The notes under the pieces: model-generated
What the model was told of the DNA's origin: nothing
What the model saw: only the letters and a program-made list of their open reading frames with translations
Database searches by the model: none
DNA from: Fibrobacter sp. UWEL
GTDB lineage: Bacteria > Fibrobacterota > Fibrobacteria > Fibrobacterales > Fibrobacteraceae
Assembly (NCBI RefSeq): GCF_900142535.1
Contig: NZ_FRBE01000028.1
Location: forward strand, 1-33,149
DNA length: 33,149 bases
Direction: 5' to 3'
Shown here: piece by piece, positions 22,698-30,854 of the stretch
Layout of the letters: each line of letters starts with the position of its first letter
Position numbering within the stretch: position 1 is the first letter of the stretch
Position numbers and translations under genes: made by a program

Positions 22698-23609
22698 ATG
22701 AGTTTGATTAATACCATAGTCGTTGCTGGCGGAACCCACGGCAACGAACGAACTGGTGTAAGCCTGGTCCAAAAATGGATGGCAAATCCGGAATGCTATA
22801 GCGCCTTGTGCAAGAGTGCCAAGGTGGATTTGGTGCTGTCCAATCTCGAAGCCATGCGCTTGAATCGTCGCTATCGCGACCATGATCTGAATCGTGCCTT
22901 CTCCCAGACATGTCTGGATGTGAAGGCGGTTCCCCAGCAGTACGAATTCCGTCGAGCCAAGGAACTGAACGAGATTTATGGCCCCAAGGGTCCCAATACA
23001 AAGACTGACCTGATTCTGGATGTCCACAATACGGGCTCCAACATGGGTTACTGCCTGATCCTTTCCGCCCGCGATCCGTTCTGCATGCGAGCCTCTGCGG
23101 TTTTGACCCAGGAATTCAAGAACGCCTGGATTTACTACCAGCCGGAAGAACGTTCTGCCTCTCCCTATTTTGGAACGGTAGCCAAGGCTGACATTTGCAT
23201 TGAAATTGGCCCCCAGCATCACGGGACCTTGAACGCCCTGATTTTTGAAGAGTCGGAGCGTCTAGTCAAGCGTTATTTGGAACTTGCGGAAGAATGGAAC
23301 CGCGGCGAACTGCAGAAGCGCCCGCCTATCAAGGTGGATGTGTACACCCAGTGGCGCGATCTTGGATATCCCAAGCCTCAGGGTGGCGGTCCTATCCAGG
23401 CCATGATCCATCCGGAAGTTTTCGGCTATGACTACCGGGAACTTCGTGAAGGGGACAATCTTTTCCGCACCTTTGATGGTAAGGACATTCCCTTTAAGAG
23501 AGAACCGAACGATCCGGAAGTTTTGCACCCGATTTTTATTAACGAACCCGCTTATTATGAGAAGGATATTGCCATGAGCCTCACCGTCAAGACTGAGGAA
23601 GAGTGGTAA
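22698..23609 (+). CDS. Aspartoacylase (succinylglutamate desuccinylase/aspartoacylase family)
   Basis: Zinc hydrolase that removes an acyl group from an N-acyl amino acid such as N-acetylaspartate. The 303-residue protein has the zinc motif GGTHGNE (His14, Glu17), the substrate arginines in RRYRDHDLNRAF, and the third zinc ligand in LDVHNTGSNMG (His110). The catalytic Glu is in CIEIGPQ (about 169). NLEAM, DHDLNR and HNTGSNMG fit aspartoacylase better than bacterial AstE. Length also fits. The ATG has only a weak ribosome-binding site and a TATCAT (22685-22690) close upstream. It is followed after 7 bases by an acidic unknown gene, probably in one transcript. Confidence 0.88.
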   Translation: MSLINTIVVAGGTHGNERTGVSLVQKWMANPECYSALCKSAKVDLVLSNLEAMRLNRRYRDHDLNRAFSQTCLDVKAVPQQYEFRRAKELNEIYGPKGPNTKTDLILDVHNTGSNMGYCLILSARDPFCMRASAVLTQEFKNAWIYYQPEERSASPYFGTVAKADICIEIGPQHHGTLNALIFEESERLVKRYLELAEEWNRGELQKRPPIKVDVYTQWRDLGYPKPQGGGPIQAMIHPEVFGYDYRELREGDNLFRTFDGKDIPFKREPNDPEVLHPIFINEPAYYEKDIAMSLTVKTEEEW

Positions 23610-23616
23610 CATTATT

Positions 23617-24261
23617 ATGGCTGAAGAAAACGAAGAATTGAAAGAAATTTCTGGTGACGAACGACTGACCAACTTTTTGGAACTGGTCACCAAGCAAAAG
23701 GCTGAACAGTGGGATTCCCGCTTGTTCGATATTCTGGACGCATTTGAAGATTTCTTGACGGTCCGTCCGGAACCTCCTCAGGAATGGTCCGAAACTTACG
23801 AAAAGAGCGGCAAGAAGTTTGACTACCACCAGGTTGTGCTGCCTCAGGATTTCCAGGACCCGTACGAAGACGACTTGGGAAACATCCGCCGCCTGCGCAA
23901 CGAATTTGAACGCACACCCAGCACCATGGCCTTGGAACATGAACTGGTGAGCCGTAACTATTTCATCTTTGAAAATGGTCATGCCGAACCGATTCCTGCA
24001 CCTCAGCCCATGTTGATGTTGGAAAGCAAGGATCGTGACGACGACGAGGAAGAGCAGGAAGGGGACATTACCTGGGACTGCTGCATTTCCATTTTCCCAG
24101 ATGGTAGCTATGTAGCCTACAATCTGGATCACGATGACGAAGAAACTCTTGGGGAAGACTTCAAGAAGGAATTCGACAAGCATATTGACGTTCTGTCCCG
24201 CCTTCAGCTGGTGATTCCCGTGGAAGGCCGTGACTACGGTATCCTCAGGAGTGACGCTTAA
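23617..24261 (+). CDS. Acidic cytoplasmic protein of unknown function
   Basis: The 214-residue product (MAEENEELKEISGDERLTNF) is strongly acidic, with an Asp/Glu cluster around residues 138-149 (KDRDDDEEEQEGD). After it comes a strand-rich segment (WDCCISIFPDGSYVAYNLD). No signal peptide, membrane helix or recognised domain was seen. The ATG is 7 bases after the aspartoacylase stop, so the two are probably co-translated, but that does not reveal its role. Confidence 0.72.
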   Translation: MAEENEELKEISGDERLTNFLELVTKQKAEQWDSRLFDILDAFEDFLTVRPEPPQEWSETYEKSGKKFDYHQVVLPQDFQDPYEDDLGNIRRLRNEFERTPSTMALEHELVSRNYFIFENGHAEPIPAPQPMLMLESKDRDDDEEEQEGDITWDCCISIFPDGSYVAYNLDHDDEETLGEDFKKEFDKHIDVLSRLQLVIPVEGRDYGILRSDA

Positions 24262-24268
24262 TCCCGAC

Positions 24269-24290
24269 GTCATCCTGAACGAAGTGAAGG
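24269..24290. repeat. GTCATCCTGAACGAAGTGAAGG repeat-like element (copy R6)
   Basis: GTCATCCTGAACGAAGTGAA and the next bases GGGG resemble the GTCATCC family seen at 20159, 20270, 21828 and 25589. The 3' end (AAGGGG) may double as the ribosome-binding site of the gene at 24302. Confidence 0.5.
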
Positions 24291-24301
24291 GGCCATAGAG
24301 A

Positions 24302-25564
24302 ATGAAGAAGTTTTGGATATTTGCGATCGCAGTGGCGCTGCTTTCCAGCAGTGCTTTTTCCGCATTTATCCAGAGCCCCATTCCGCCCTCCAGTCGCGAA
24401 AACTACCTGCAGGATTCCGATGGCGATGGCCGTCTGGACCGTGTGGACATGAGATTCCTAGGTTCCCTCTCTCAGGAATACGTGGACCAGATGGTTGATA
24501 GTGTGACCTTCGACTGGCTGGACACCGTTGGCATGGTCCGTCATTATTCCGTCGGCTCAAAACAGTTCCTTCGGGACTCTGCTTACAGTCGTCGTGCCCA
24601 TCTGGATCTCCGCTCCCTACAGGGACAGTTCGCCCTGTTGACCGAAACCGTTGTGGGGCGAGATAGCCTGGGCATTTTCAAGATGTTCCTTCACGATGGA
24701 ACCGTCTACGATATTCCCGTCAGGGATTTGATGGGCCCTGTGGTAAAAGACGCCTTCCTGAAAAGCTACCGCGGTAGAGGCAATGATACTCTTTCCGTTT
24801 CCTTCTCGGAACGTGTGAGGACCCCGTCCGGATGTGAAGCCCTCTTTGAGTCAAAGGCTAGAAACGATTCTTCCAGCCACATTCTTACTCCCTCTTCTGT
24901 GATGTGGAATGAAAATCATACTTCCGCCCTGTTTGTTTTTGACGGCGCGGAAAAATCCCAGGATGTTCTGCTCCCGAGGGACTCCATCCGTCTGACACCG
25001 GGCTGTTTTATCGATTCCGCCAATAAGGTTCCCTCCGCAGATGACGCTCTCTTTAGAGAAGTGGCGGGCTTCTATCCTCTGGAAGTGCATTCTTCCAACA
25101 TGGTCTACGGCGAGTTTGATTCGTCCAGCGATTTGCCTATTTTCCAGATGATTTTTGAAAAGGATGGCGCAAAGGTACCCAACGAAAATAGTTGGGGTAT
25201 TGCCATGGATGTTCTTGGTCCTGAATTCGAAAACGCCATTCGCGATGCTCTGGAACTGGATCATAAAGCCGCTCTAGATTTGTCTAAGTTGAAGATTTCT
25301 ATGAACGTCAGGATCTATACCAATTTAGGTTCTTTCGTTGTCGCAACTTCTGATGAAGTTTTTGGCGATGATTCACGTTTTGAAGGTGGGCCTGTCCGTT
25401 TGTTCCTGAAGTGGAACTTGATGGATGGCGGCCGTCGTAAGGTAGGGACTGGCGCCTATATTTCCAATGCGGTGACGATTGTCTCCTATGATGGACAGGT
25501 GGTTTTCCGTAACGACATCCACCATGGCCCCACCACCCAAGTTTTCGGCGTCCAGCGCAGATAA
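24302..25564 (+). CDS. Exported protein with an EF-hand-like calcium motif
   Basis: The 420-residue protein has an N-terminal signal peptide (MKKFWIFAIAVALLSSSAFS, cleavage likely after AFS). Just after it comes an EF-hand/dockerin-like loop, DSDGDGRLDRVD (residues 38-49), which usually binds calcium. The rest is rich in beta-strands with repeated DS...VSF-type segments (DTLSVSFSERVRTPSG, SHILTPSSVMWNENHT, FRNDIHHGPTTQVFGV at the end). I do not recognise the fold. It is probably a secreted or surface protein. It is separated from the previous gene by 40 bases that contain a palindromic-family repeat. Confidence 0.72.
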   Translation: MKKFWIFAIAVALLSSSAFSAFIQSPIPPSSRENYLQDSDGDGRLDRVDMRFLGSLSQEYVDQMVDSVTFDWLDTVGMVRHYSVGSKQFLRDSAYSRRAHLDLRSLQGQFALLTETVVGRDSLGIFKMFLHDGTVYDIPVRDLMGPVVKDAFLKSYRGRGNDTLSVSFSERVRTPSGCEALFESKARNDSSSHILTPSSVMWNENHTSALFVFDGAEKSQDVLLPRDSIRLTPGCFIDSANKVPSADDALFREVAGFYPLEVHSSNMVYGEFDSSSDLPIFQMIFEKDGAKVPNENSWGIAMDVLGPEFENAIRDALELDHKAALDLSKLKISMNVRIYTNLGSFVVATSDEVFGDDSRFEGGPVRLFLKWNLMDGGRRKVGTGAYISNAVTIVSYDGQVVFRNDIHHGPTTQVFGVQRR

Positions 25565-25588
25565 CTGCTGTAACGACTAAAGTCCCTC

Positions 25589-25628
25589 GTCATTCTGAGA
25601 CCCAGTATGGGTCGAAGAATCTAGCTCG
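25589..25628. repeat. GTCATTCTGAGACCCA...AGAATCTAGC repeat (copy R5)
   Basis: GACCCA (25599-25604) and TGGGTC (25608-25613) form a hairpin with outer ATTCT/AGAAT pairs. The end AATCTAGC matches copies R3 and R4. The 78 bases between the exported protein and the HAD gene hold only this. Confidence 0.65.
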
Positions 25629-25642
25629 GCAATAGGTAACAT

Positions 25643-26602
25643 ATGGAACTTTTAGAAAGAGAAATCTATAAGCGATATATTGAAGTGATGAAGCTGTCGA
25701 ATGTTGTAATTCCGGCTCCTCATCAGAATCCTCGTAAAGTCTCTTTCGATGAATTGCTGGACCAGTATGACGTTTTCTGCTTTGACGGCTACGGCACCTT
25801 GTATAACGGCGGGGACTTTGTGTATCCCGGAGCCCATCAGATGTTTGACTCCCTGCGAGAAGCGGGCAAACAGATGAGGCTTATCACCAATGCGGCGTCT
25901 GACGTAGATAGCGTGCTGGCAAATGCCGCTGTCAGGCGCGGATTTAACTTTACGGAAGCCGAGACAATCTCGTCGGGAAGTCTGCTGAAGTATCTTGCGG
26001 CGGACCTGCGGGACGGCAAGCGCGTTGCCGACGGACGCCCTAGAAAGCTGGATGAAGTTTATTATATCGGACGACAAACTGGCAAGAATGTCTTGACTGC
26101 TTGCGGTATAACCGCGGTGGCGCCTGATCATATTCCCAACGAGCCTATTGTAGCCATCTCCTCCTCGAAGGAAACTGCGGAAACATACGCCCGTGCGGTG
26201 GAACTCCTGAAATGTCCCGGCGCCATTTTGCTGGTGCTGAATTCCGACGCCTGGGCCCCGAAAATTGATGGATCCCGTGAGCCTGTTTCTGGCGCCTTAA
26301 GTGAACGCCTCCGTCGTGATTCCATGTGCGAGGCCAACGGCAACGAAGGCTGCACAACCTTCTATTTGGGGAAACCTTTCCCTGCTATCTGGGAAAAACT
26401 CAAGACTACCATTCCCGCGGAATTATTTGGTGGCCGCAAGCCCCGAGTGATTATGATGGGAGATACCCTGGGTACGGATGTGCTGGGTGCCCATATTGCC
26501 GGTTTTGATAGTTGCCTCCTGGTAGGTCGTAACCAGCCGGCGGCTGAACTTTTTGAAGATCAGGACTACTTAGGAGTAACCCCTAATTACTACATTGAAT
26601 AA
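25643..26602 (+). CDS. HAD-IIA (NagD/PGP-like) hydrolase with DGYGT nucleophile motif
   Basis: Haloacid-dehalogenase superfamily protein, cap type IIA. Motif I is VFCFDGYGTLYNGG (nucleophile Asp48), motif II RLITNAASD, and motif IV IMMGDTLGTDVLGAHIAG. The C2a-type cap lies between residues about 85 and 230. The second aspartate of the usual DxDxT is Tyr (DGYGT). The Asp acts as acid/base in phosphatases, whereas dehalogenases often have Tyr there, so a normal phosphatase activity is uncertain. Length (319) is slightly above typical NagD because of an N-terminal extension of about 40 residues. Two starts are possible: the ATG at 25643 and the ATG at 25688 (MKLSNVVIPAP); neither has a strong ribosome-binding site. 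Confidence 0.85.
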   Translation: MELLEREIYKRYIEVMKLSNVVIPAPHQNPRKVSFDELLDQYDVFCFDGYGTLYNGGDFVYPGAHQMFDSLREAGKQMRLITNAASDVDSVLANAAVRRGFNFTEAETISSGSLLKYLAADLRDGKRVADGRPRKLDEVYYIGRQTGKNVLTACGITAVAPDHIPNEPIVAISSSKETAETYARAVELLKCPGAILLVLNSDAWAPKIDGSREPVSGALSERLRRDSMCEANGNEGCTTFYLGKPFPAIWEKLKTTIPAELFGGRKPRVIMMGDTLGTDVLGAHIAGFDSCLLVGRNQPAAELFEDQDYLGVTPNYYIE

Positions 26603-26618
26603 AGTATTAGGAGGATTT

Positions 26619-28049
26619 ATGAAGTGGTTTTTAGTTGTGTTGGCCTCCCTCTTCTTATGGGGATGCTATAGTGACGACGAAACGGTCCTTTACACGGTTG
26701 GTTTTCAGGGGGAATACGGCTCCTTTGTAGATAGTCGTGATGGCGAAACCTACAAGACCGTTGTCATTGGCGATCAGGAATGGATGGCCGAGAATTTAAG
26801 ATATAACGTGCCTGAGGATAGCCAATTTTACAGTTGGACCAAAGCCATTGTGGCGTGTCCGGATGGATGGCATTTGCCCACCACGGAAGAATGGAATGAA
26901 CTTGTGGAATTTGCGTCCCGTGACGGCGCGGCCTTTTTTGCTTTGGCGGAAGAGGATGGCTTTGAGGGGTACGTAGGTTCCAATTCAACGGGTTTTTCTG
27001 CCAAGGCGGTTCCTTTCGTGCAAAATTATGGCACGGTAGGTTTTTTCCCCGATCGTATTCGCTATTGGTCGTTTGAAGAAGGGGAATGGCTGGGGTTCCT
27101 CTGGTCGGGAACCTATGTTCGTTTTGGCAACAAAAAAGTTGAGACGGACCAGATTGGCTATTACGATGCCTATAAGTATCCTGTTCGATGCATTAAGGGT
27201 AAGGCTCCCGAAAGAAGCGACGCCTATTATTCGTTGTTGCGTTCTTCATCTTCGTTCCGTTCGTCTAGCTCGTCCAGCGTTAAGGACTTGAGTTCCAGCA
27301 GTTCCTCTGAGGAGTATTCCTGTAGTTCCTCCGAGGCGTCCTCCAGTAGCGTTGTAGAGGAATCGTCTAGCAGTTTATTCCCCGCAAGCTCAAGTACGCT
27401 TGTATTTGTAGATCCGTCGGAAGTAGTGCGTGATTCTTTTGTGGATGCAAGAGATGGACAAGTTTATAAATCCGTAAAGATTGGCGATCAGACTTGGATG
27501 GCGGAAAACCTGAACTTTGCTGTGGATTCAAGTTTCTGTTATAATGATGAACCGGATAATTGCGAAAAATATGGCCGCCTGTATCAGTGGTCTGCCGCAA
27601 TGGATTCCGTTGGAACATTTAGCGAAACTGCAAAGGGATGTGGTTATAATGTCTTGTGCGACTCTCTTGGAACGGCCCGTGGGGTGTGTCCCGAAGGTTG
27701 GCATATTCCCACGGAGGATGAAGCTGCTATCCTGCTGGGTTCTGTGGATAAGACCGTCTCTGAAGGCGCTGAGGTGGAGTACGCAAAGGGCAACGAATTG
27801 AAATCTGCCCTGGACTGGGATGGCGAAATGGATGCCTATGGCTTTGGGGCTCTGCCTTCGGGAATTCGTGCCCAGAATGGAAATTACTCCTATTTGGGCT
27901 CGACGGGGAATTTATGGTTGGCAAGCCCGGCCGTGAATAATCATGTGAAGGAAAATGCCCTGATCTTTGCAATCGGGGATTACTATGGGTCGTTGCGCTA
28001 TAGTTCAAATAAATCCCACGGCATTGCCGTGAGATGCTTGAAAGATTAA
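26619..28049 (+). CDS. Two-domain FISUMP lipoprotein with poly-serine linker
   Basis: The strong AGGAGG at 26609-26614 sets the start at the ATG at 26619 (MKWFLVVLASLFLWGCYSDD), giving 476 residues. The signal peptide ends in lipobox LWGC (Cys16). Two FISUMP domains follow. The first (about 37-205) has FVDSRDGETYKTVVIGDQEW, CPDGWHLPTTEEW and YPVRCIKG. The second (about 271-476) has FVDARDGQVYKSVKIGDQTW, CPEGWHIPTEDE and GIAVRCLKD. A serine-rich linker of about 45 residues (215-262) joins them. This domain is expanded in Fibrobacter; its function is not established, and surface exposure is the usual inference. The gene follows the HAD gene by 16 bases. Confidence 0.9.
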   Translation: MKWFLVVLASLFLWGCYSDDETVLYTVGFQGEYGSFVDSRDGETYKTVVIGDQEWMAENLRYNVPEDSQFYSWTKAIVACPDGWHLPTTEEWNELVEFASRDGAAFFALAEEDGFEGYVGSNSTGFSAKAVPFVQNYGTVGFFPDRIRYWSFEEGEWLGFLWSGTYVRFGNKKVETDQIGYYDAYKYPVRCIKGKAPERSDAYYSLLRSSSSFRSSSSSSVKDLSSSSSSEEYSCSSSEASSSSVVEESSSSLFPASSSTLVFVDPSEVVRDSFVDARDGQVYKSVKIGDQTWMAENLNFAVDSSFCYNDEPDNCEKYGRLYQWSAAMDSVGTFSETAKGCGYNVLCDSLGTARGVCPEGWHIPTEDEAAILLGSVDKTVSEGAEVEYAKGNELKSALDWDGEMDAYGFGALPSGIRAQNGNYSYLGSTGNLWLASPAVNNHVKENALIFAIGDYYGSLRYSSNKSHGIAVRCLKD

Positions 28050-28058
28050 ATCAGTTTT

Positions 28059-28960
28059 TTATTTCGTTAGCTGGATCATCTTGCTTGCGTTCATGGAACC
28101 GGCCTTAGCCTTTACCATGTACACACCTGCAGGAACGTTGCTGAGGTCGAAGTGAGCCGTGTGGCTTCCTGCGCTCTGATGTTCGCTGAACATGCGGATA
28201 GTCTTGCCCTTGATGGATACCAGCTGGATTTCTGCAGGAGCGGACTGACTCAATGTGTAGTTTACTTCCAGCATAGAACCGTGCTTGACTACGTTTAAAC
28301 TCTTGCTTGCGCTAGGTGCCTGCGGGGTTGCATCGGTAGGATCAGCTGTTGCAGAACGTTCCTTGGACAGTAGCATCAGAATTGCCTGGAAAGGTGCTAC
28401 ACCATAGAGGGTGGACTCTACAGAGGTGTATTCCTTGACATTTGAATTAAAGCTTGTTTTGTTTGTGCCTCCTAAAAATGCTCCTACAAGGGGACGATAG
28501 CTGTAATATTTTTGTCACCCACGCCAACAACCATGGATAATCCCCAACGGTTCATTCCCAGCAGGTAGTTCATTCTATTGATAACGATCTGTCTAGCTTC
28601 TTTGTAATTCCATGTTGCACCTAGAGTGTTGGGAAGGTTGATATCCTTTTCGGTAATATCCTTGGCGACGTCCGCAAACATAAGCAGGCTTAATTGAGCT
28701 CCAATGTCGTAAAAGTGGGGGGGCCAGGCAGAACCTTCCCACAGGCTAAAGGAAAGTCCATTGTAGTTTGCAGACATTTTTTTATTTGTTACCAAGGACT
28801 GAGCCTTTGATGTTGAGGCACTTTCTCTGCTACCCTGTTCAACGTTCTTTGTTAGAATGAAAATGACTTTTTCAATATAGGCTAAACGTTGTTCTTTTTC
28901 GAGAGAAGGGTAAATTTTTTCATAAATGATCCACCAAAAAACAAATAGAAAGATACAAAC
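28059..28960 (-). pseudogene. Decayed C-terminal part of a GH9 cellulase with a T9SS-like tail
   Basis: The minus strand encodes YNGLSFSLWEGSAWPPHF, YDIGAQLSLLMFADVAKD and INRMNYLLGMNRWGLSMVVG followed by VGDKN. That matches the C-terminal GH9 region NYLLGMNPWxxSxVxGVGDKN. Right after DKN the frame breaks: one frame stops (ITAIVPL), while the other continues YSYRPLVGAFLGGTNKTSF and later SVESTLYGVAPFQAILMLLS. The catalytic-region stretch that normally lies between DKN and YRPLVGA (with HHR) is missing. A C-terminal domain (LNVVKHGSMLEVNYTL to KMIQLTK, up to the stop at 28059) resembles a type IX secretion sorting tail. No DAGD nucleophile part is present. The first residues of the long ORF overlap the tRNA and terminator and are not real. 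Confidence 0.78.
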
Positions 28961-28988
28961 AAAAAAGAGACCCACTGTTGTGGATCTC
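28961..28988 (-). terminator. Terminator after tRNA-Gly(CCC)
   Basis: GAGACCCAC (28967-28975) pairs with GTGGATCTC (28980-28988), one G-T pair, around TGTT. On the minus strand six T follow. It sits 8 bases past the tRNA. Confidence 0.85.
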
Positions 28989-28996
28989 TTGCTTAG

Positions 28997-29069
28997 AGCG
29001 GAAAAAGGGGCTCGAACCCTCGACATCGACCTTGGGAAGGTCGCGCTCTACCAACTGAGCTACTTCCGC
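28997..29069 (-). tRNA. tRNA-Gly (anticodon CCC)
   Basis: The minus strand gives a 73-base cloverleaf. The acceptor is GCGGAAG/TTTCCGC (with one G-T pair), the D-stem GCTC/GAGC, and the anticodon stem CGACC/GGTCG with loop TTCCCAA (anticodon CCC). The T-stem is GAGGG/CCCTT with loop TTCGAGC. CCA is not encoded. It is the second glycine tRNA of the window. Confidence 0.94.
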
Positions 29070-29109
29070 GTTGTTCTGTAATGTAGTAATTTTCTATCAT
29101 TATGTCATC

Positions 29110-29661
29110 ATGAAGTGGAATTTATTTGCATCTTATCGCGTGATTGCGGTAGCATTTGTCTGTGTTTGTTTGATGGCGGGCTCTGCCTTTGCGGAAAAGT
29201 CCATGTGGCAGAAGTTCAAGGATTTCTTTACTCCCGGCGAAACCATTGACTGTGAAGGTCCTACTTGCGATGAACTTCACAATCTCGAAGATCGAATCAA
29301 CACGGTGGAAGGCAAGTATTCCCGGGAGCGCCGCCCTATGAACAAGGAACGGTACAAGAAGGAACTGGACAGCCTGAACGTGGTTCGCGATTCGCTAGTA
29401 GCGGTCATCAAGAGTCCCGCTCCCGCTTCATCAGCGGCTCTTCAGCCCGTTTCTTCTTCTGCGATTGTTCAGCCGACCTCTTCCGCGGCTCCTGTGGCAT
29501 CCTCCTCTTCTGTAGCGGCTCAGCCTGCGTCTAATGCGAAAGTTCTCTCTGCAGATGAAGTGGCGGCACTTGTCTGCAAGCCGGATACGGTCTATGTCCG
29601 TGACACGGTGGTGGTTCATGACACCGTCTACGTCATCGTGACCAACAAGCCTGCTGAATAA
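29110..29661 (+). CDS. Exported Ser/Ala-rich protein with DTVYV repeats
   Basis: I use the ATG at 29110 (MKWNLFASYRVIAVAFVCVC), 183 residues. The longer ORF starting at 29071 begins directly beside the tRNA and is unlikely. A signal peptide ends after AFA. The mature part has a charged helical region (DELHNLEDRINTVEGKYSRE), then a Ser/Ala/Pro-rich stretch of about 60 residues. It ends with VYVRDTVVVHDTVYVIV, a repeated D-T-V-(Y/V)-V pattern typical of Fibrobacter surface proteins as I recall them. Probably cell-envelope; function unknown. The stop TAA overlaps the ATG of sfsA by one base. Confidence 0.75.
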   Translation: MKWNLFASYRVIAVAFVCVCLMAGSAFAEKSMWQKFKDFFTPGETIDCEGPTCDELHNLEDRINTVEGKYSRERRPMNKERYKKELDSLNVVRDSLVAVIKSPAPASSAALQPVSSSAIVQPTSSAAPVASSSSVAAQPASNAKVLSADEVAALVCKPDTVYVRDTVVVHDTVYVIVTNKPAE

Positions 29662-30401
29662 TGAAATACTCCACCGTCGTTCCCGCCAAATTCATCAGCC
29701 GTCCTAATCGGTTCATCGCCCATGTGGAAGTGAACGGCGTGGACACCGTTGTCCATGTGAAGAACACGGGACGTTGCAAGGAATTACTGGTTCCTGGCTG
29801 TACGGTGTATCTGGAAAAGCCAGACAATCCCGCTCGCAAGACGCCTTACGACTTAATCGCTGTAGAGAAAGTCGTGCCCGATGCCACTCGCAAATCTAAG
29901 CAGAAAACCATCCTGATCAATATGGATAGCCAGGCTCCCAACAAGGTGGCCGCTGAATGGATCCGCGCCCATCAGGAACTCTTCCCGAAGATTACGTTCT
30001 TGAAGCCGGAATACACCTACGGCAACTCCCGCTTTGATTTCTATGTGGAGTTTAGCGGCCGCAAGATGTTCATCGAGGTGAAAGGCTGCACGCTGGAATT
30101 TGACGGCCACGCGAAATTCCCTGACGCTCCGACAGAACGTGGCGTAAAACATCTGACAGAGCTGGCGGACATCCTCCGCGAAAACCGCTGCGCCGAAGAC
30201 GGTACTCCCTACGAATGCGGAATCCTGTTCCTCATCCAGATGAAGGGCTGCCACAAGTTCTCTCCCAACGTGGATACACACCCCCAATTTGGAGTAGCCT
30301 TAAAGGCCGCTCAAGATGCTGGCGTTAAAATTTTTGTGTATGATTGTAAGGTAAAGCCCGACACGTTGGTGTCGGATATTCCTGTTGCACTCGAACTTTA
30401 A
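29661..30401 (+). CDS. sfsA: SfsA family nuclease
   Basis: The 246-residue protein matches SfsA (sugar fermentation stimulation protein). N-terminal FISRPNRFIAHVEVNG and KNTGRCKELLVPG form its OB-like part. The PD-(D/E)xK nuclease core is NSRFDFYVEFSGRKMFIEVK followed by GCTLEFDG and FPDAPTERGVKHLTEL. Asp in SRFDF and Glu/Lys in IEVK are the expected catalytic residues. Family members cut or bind DNA/RNA, but the physiological role is poorly defined. The ATG overlaps the preceding stop, implying coupling. A deaminase gene follows after 15 bases. Confidence 0.93.
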   Translation: MKYSTVVPAKFISRPNRFIAHVEVNGVDTVVHVKNTGRCKELLVPGCTVYLEKPDNPARKTPYDLIAVEKVVPDATRKSKQKTILINMDSQAPNKVAAEWIRAHQELFPKITFLKPEYTYGNSRFDFYVEFSGRKMFIEVKGCTLEFDGHAKFPDAPTERGVKHLTELADILRENRCAEDGTPYECGILFLIQMKGCHKFSPNVDTHPQFGVALKAAQDAGVKIFVYDCKVKPDTLVSDIPVALEL

Positions 30402-30416
30402 AACCGGTCGGTTCTT

Positions 30417-30854
30417 ATGAATCCTTTTATGAAAATAGCCATTGACGAGGCCCGTCAAGGGATTAAAGGCAAGCATGGCGGCCCCTTCGGTGCCGTTGTC
30501 GTAAAGGATGGTAAGGTTGTGGGCGCTGGTCACAACCAGGTCTTGAAAAATGCAGATCCAACATGCCATGGTGAAATGATGGCCATTCGGGATGCTTGCA
30601 AAAATCTCGGAACTCACGATTTGACGGGTTGCGAAATCTATACCACAGGCTATCCGTGTCCCATGTGTATGGGCGCCATCCAGTGGTCCAATATGGTCAA
30701 GTGCTATTACGCCTGTAATCTGGAAGACACGGAAAAAATCGGATTCCGTGATGATCAGTTTTACAACAATCCCCTAAAGCCCGAGGAATGCGACCGCGCC
30801 GAAGGCCTAAAACTCTACGAAGAATACGTCAAGAGCACCGACATCCGCTATTAG
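30417..30854 (+). CDS. Guanine-deaminase-like nucleoside/base deaminase
   Basis: Zinc-dependent CDA-superfamily deaminase. The 145-residue protein has the zinc/catalytic motif CHGEMMAI (His51 and catalytic Glu53) and PCPMC (Cys81 and Cys84). The layout GGPFGAVVVKDGKVV...NADPTCHGE...YTTGYPCPMCMGAIQW, and the C-terminal FRDDQFYNN and YEEY segments, resemble Bacillus GuaD. Guanine (or cytosine/adenine-type) deamination is therefore likely. The HGE form in place of the usual HAE is tolerated in the family. Its stop overlaps the stop of nudC by four bases (TTAG). Confidence 0.85.
   Translation: MNPFMKIAIDEARQGIKGKHGGPFGAVVVKDGKVVGAGHNQVLKNADPTCHGEMMAIRDACKNLGTHDLTGCEIYTTGYPCPMCMGAIQWSNMVKCYYACNLEDTEKIGFRDDQFYNNPLKPEECDRAEGLKLYEEYVKSTDIRY

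Noticed and set aside
22638-23222. N-terminal extension of the dusA reading frame
   Set aside because: The extra 195 residues run antisense to the aspartoacylase gene; DusA homology begins at the ATG at 22637.
23587-24381. Minus-strand ORF of 264 codons
   Set aside because: Antisense to the plus-strand gene at 23617, which has the better start context and operon spacing.
28961-29026. N-terminal 22 codons of the ORF covering the GH9 remnant
   Set aside because: They are read through the tRNA-Gly(CCC) gene and its terminator, so they are not protein-coding.
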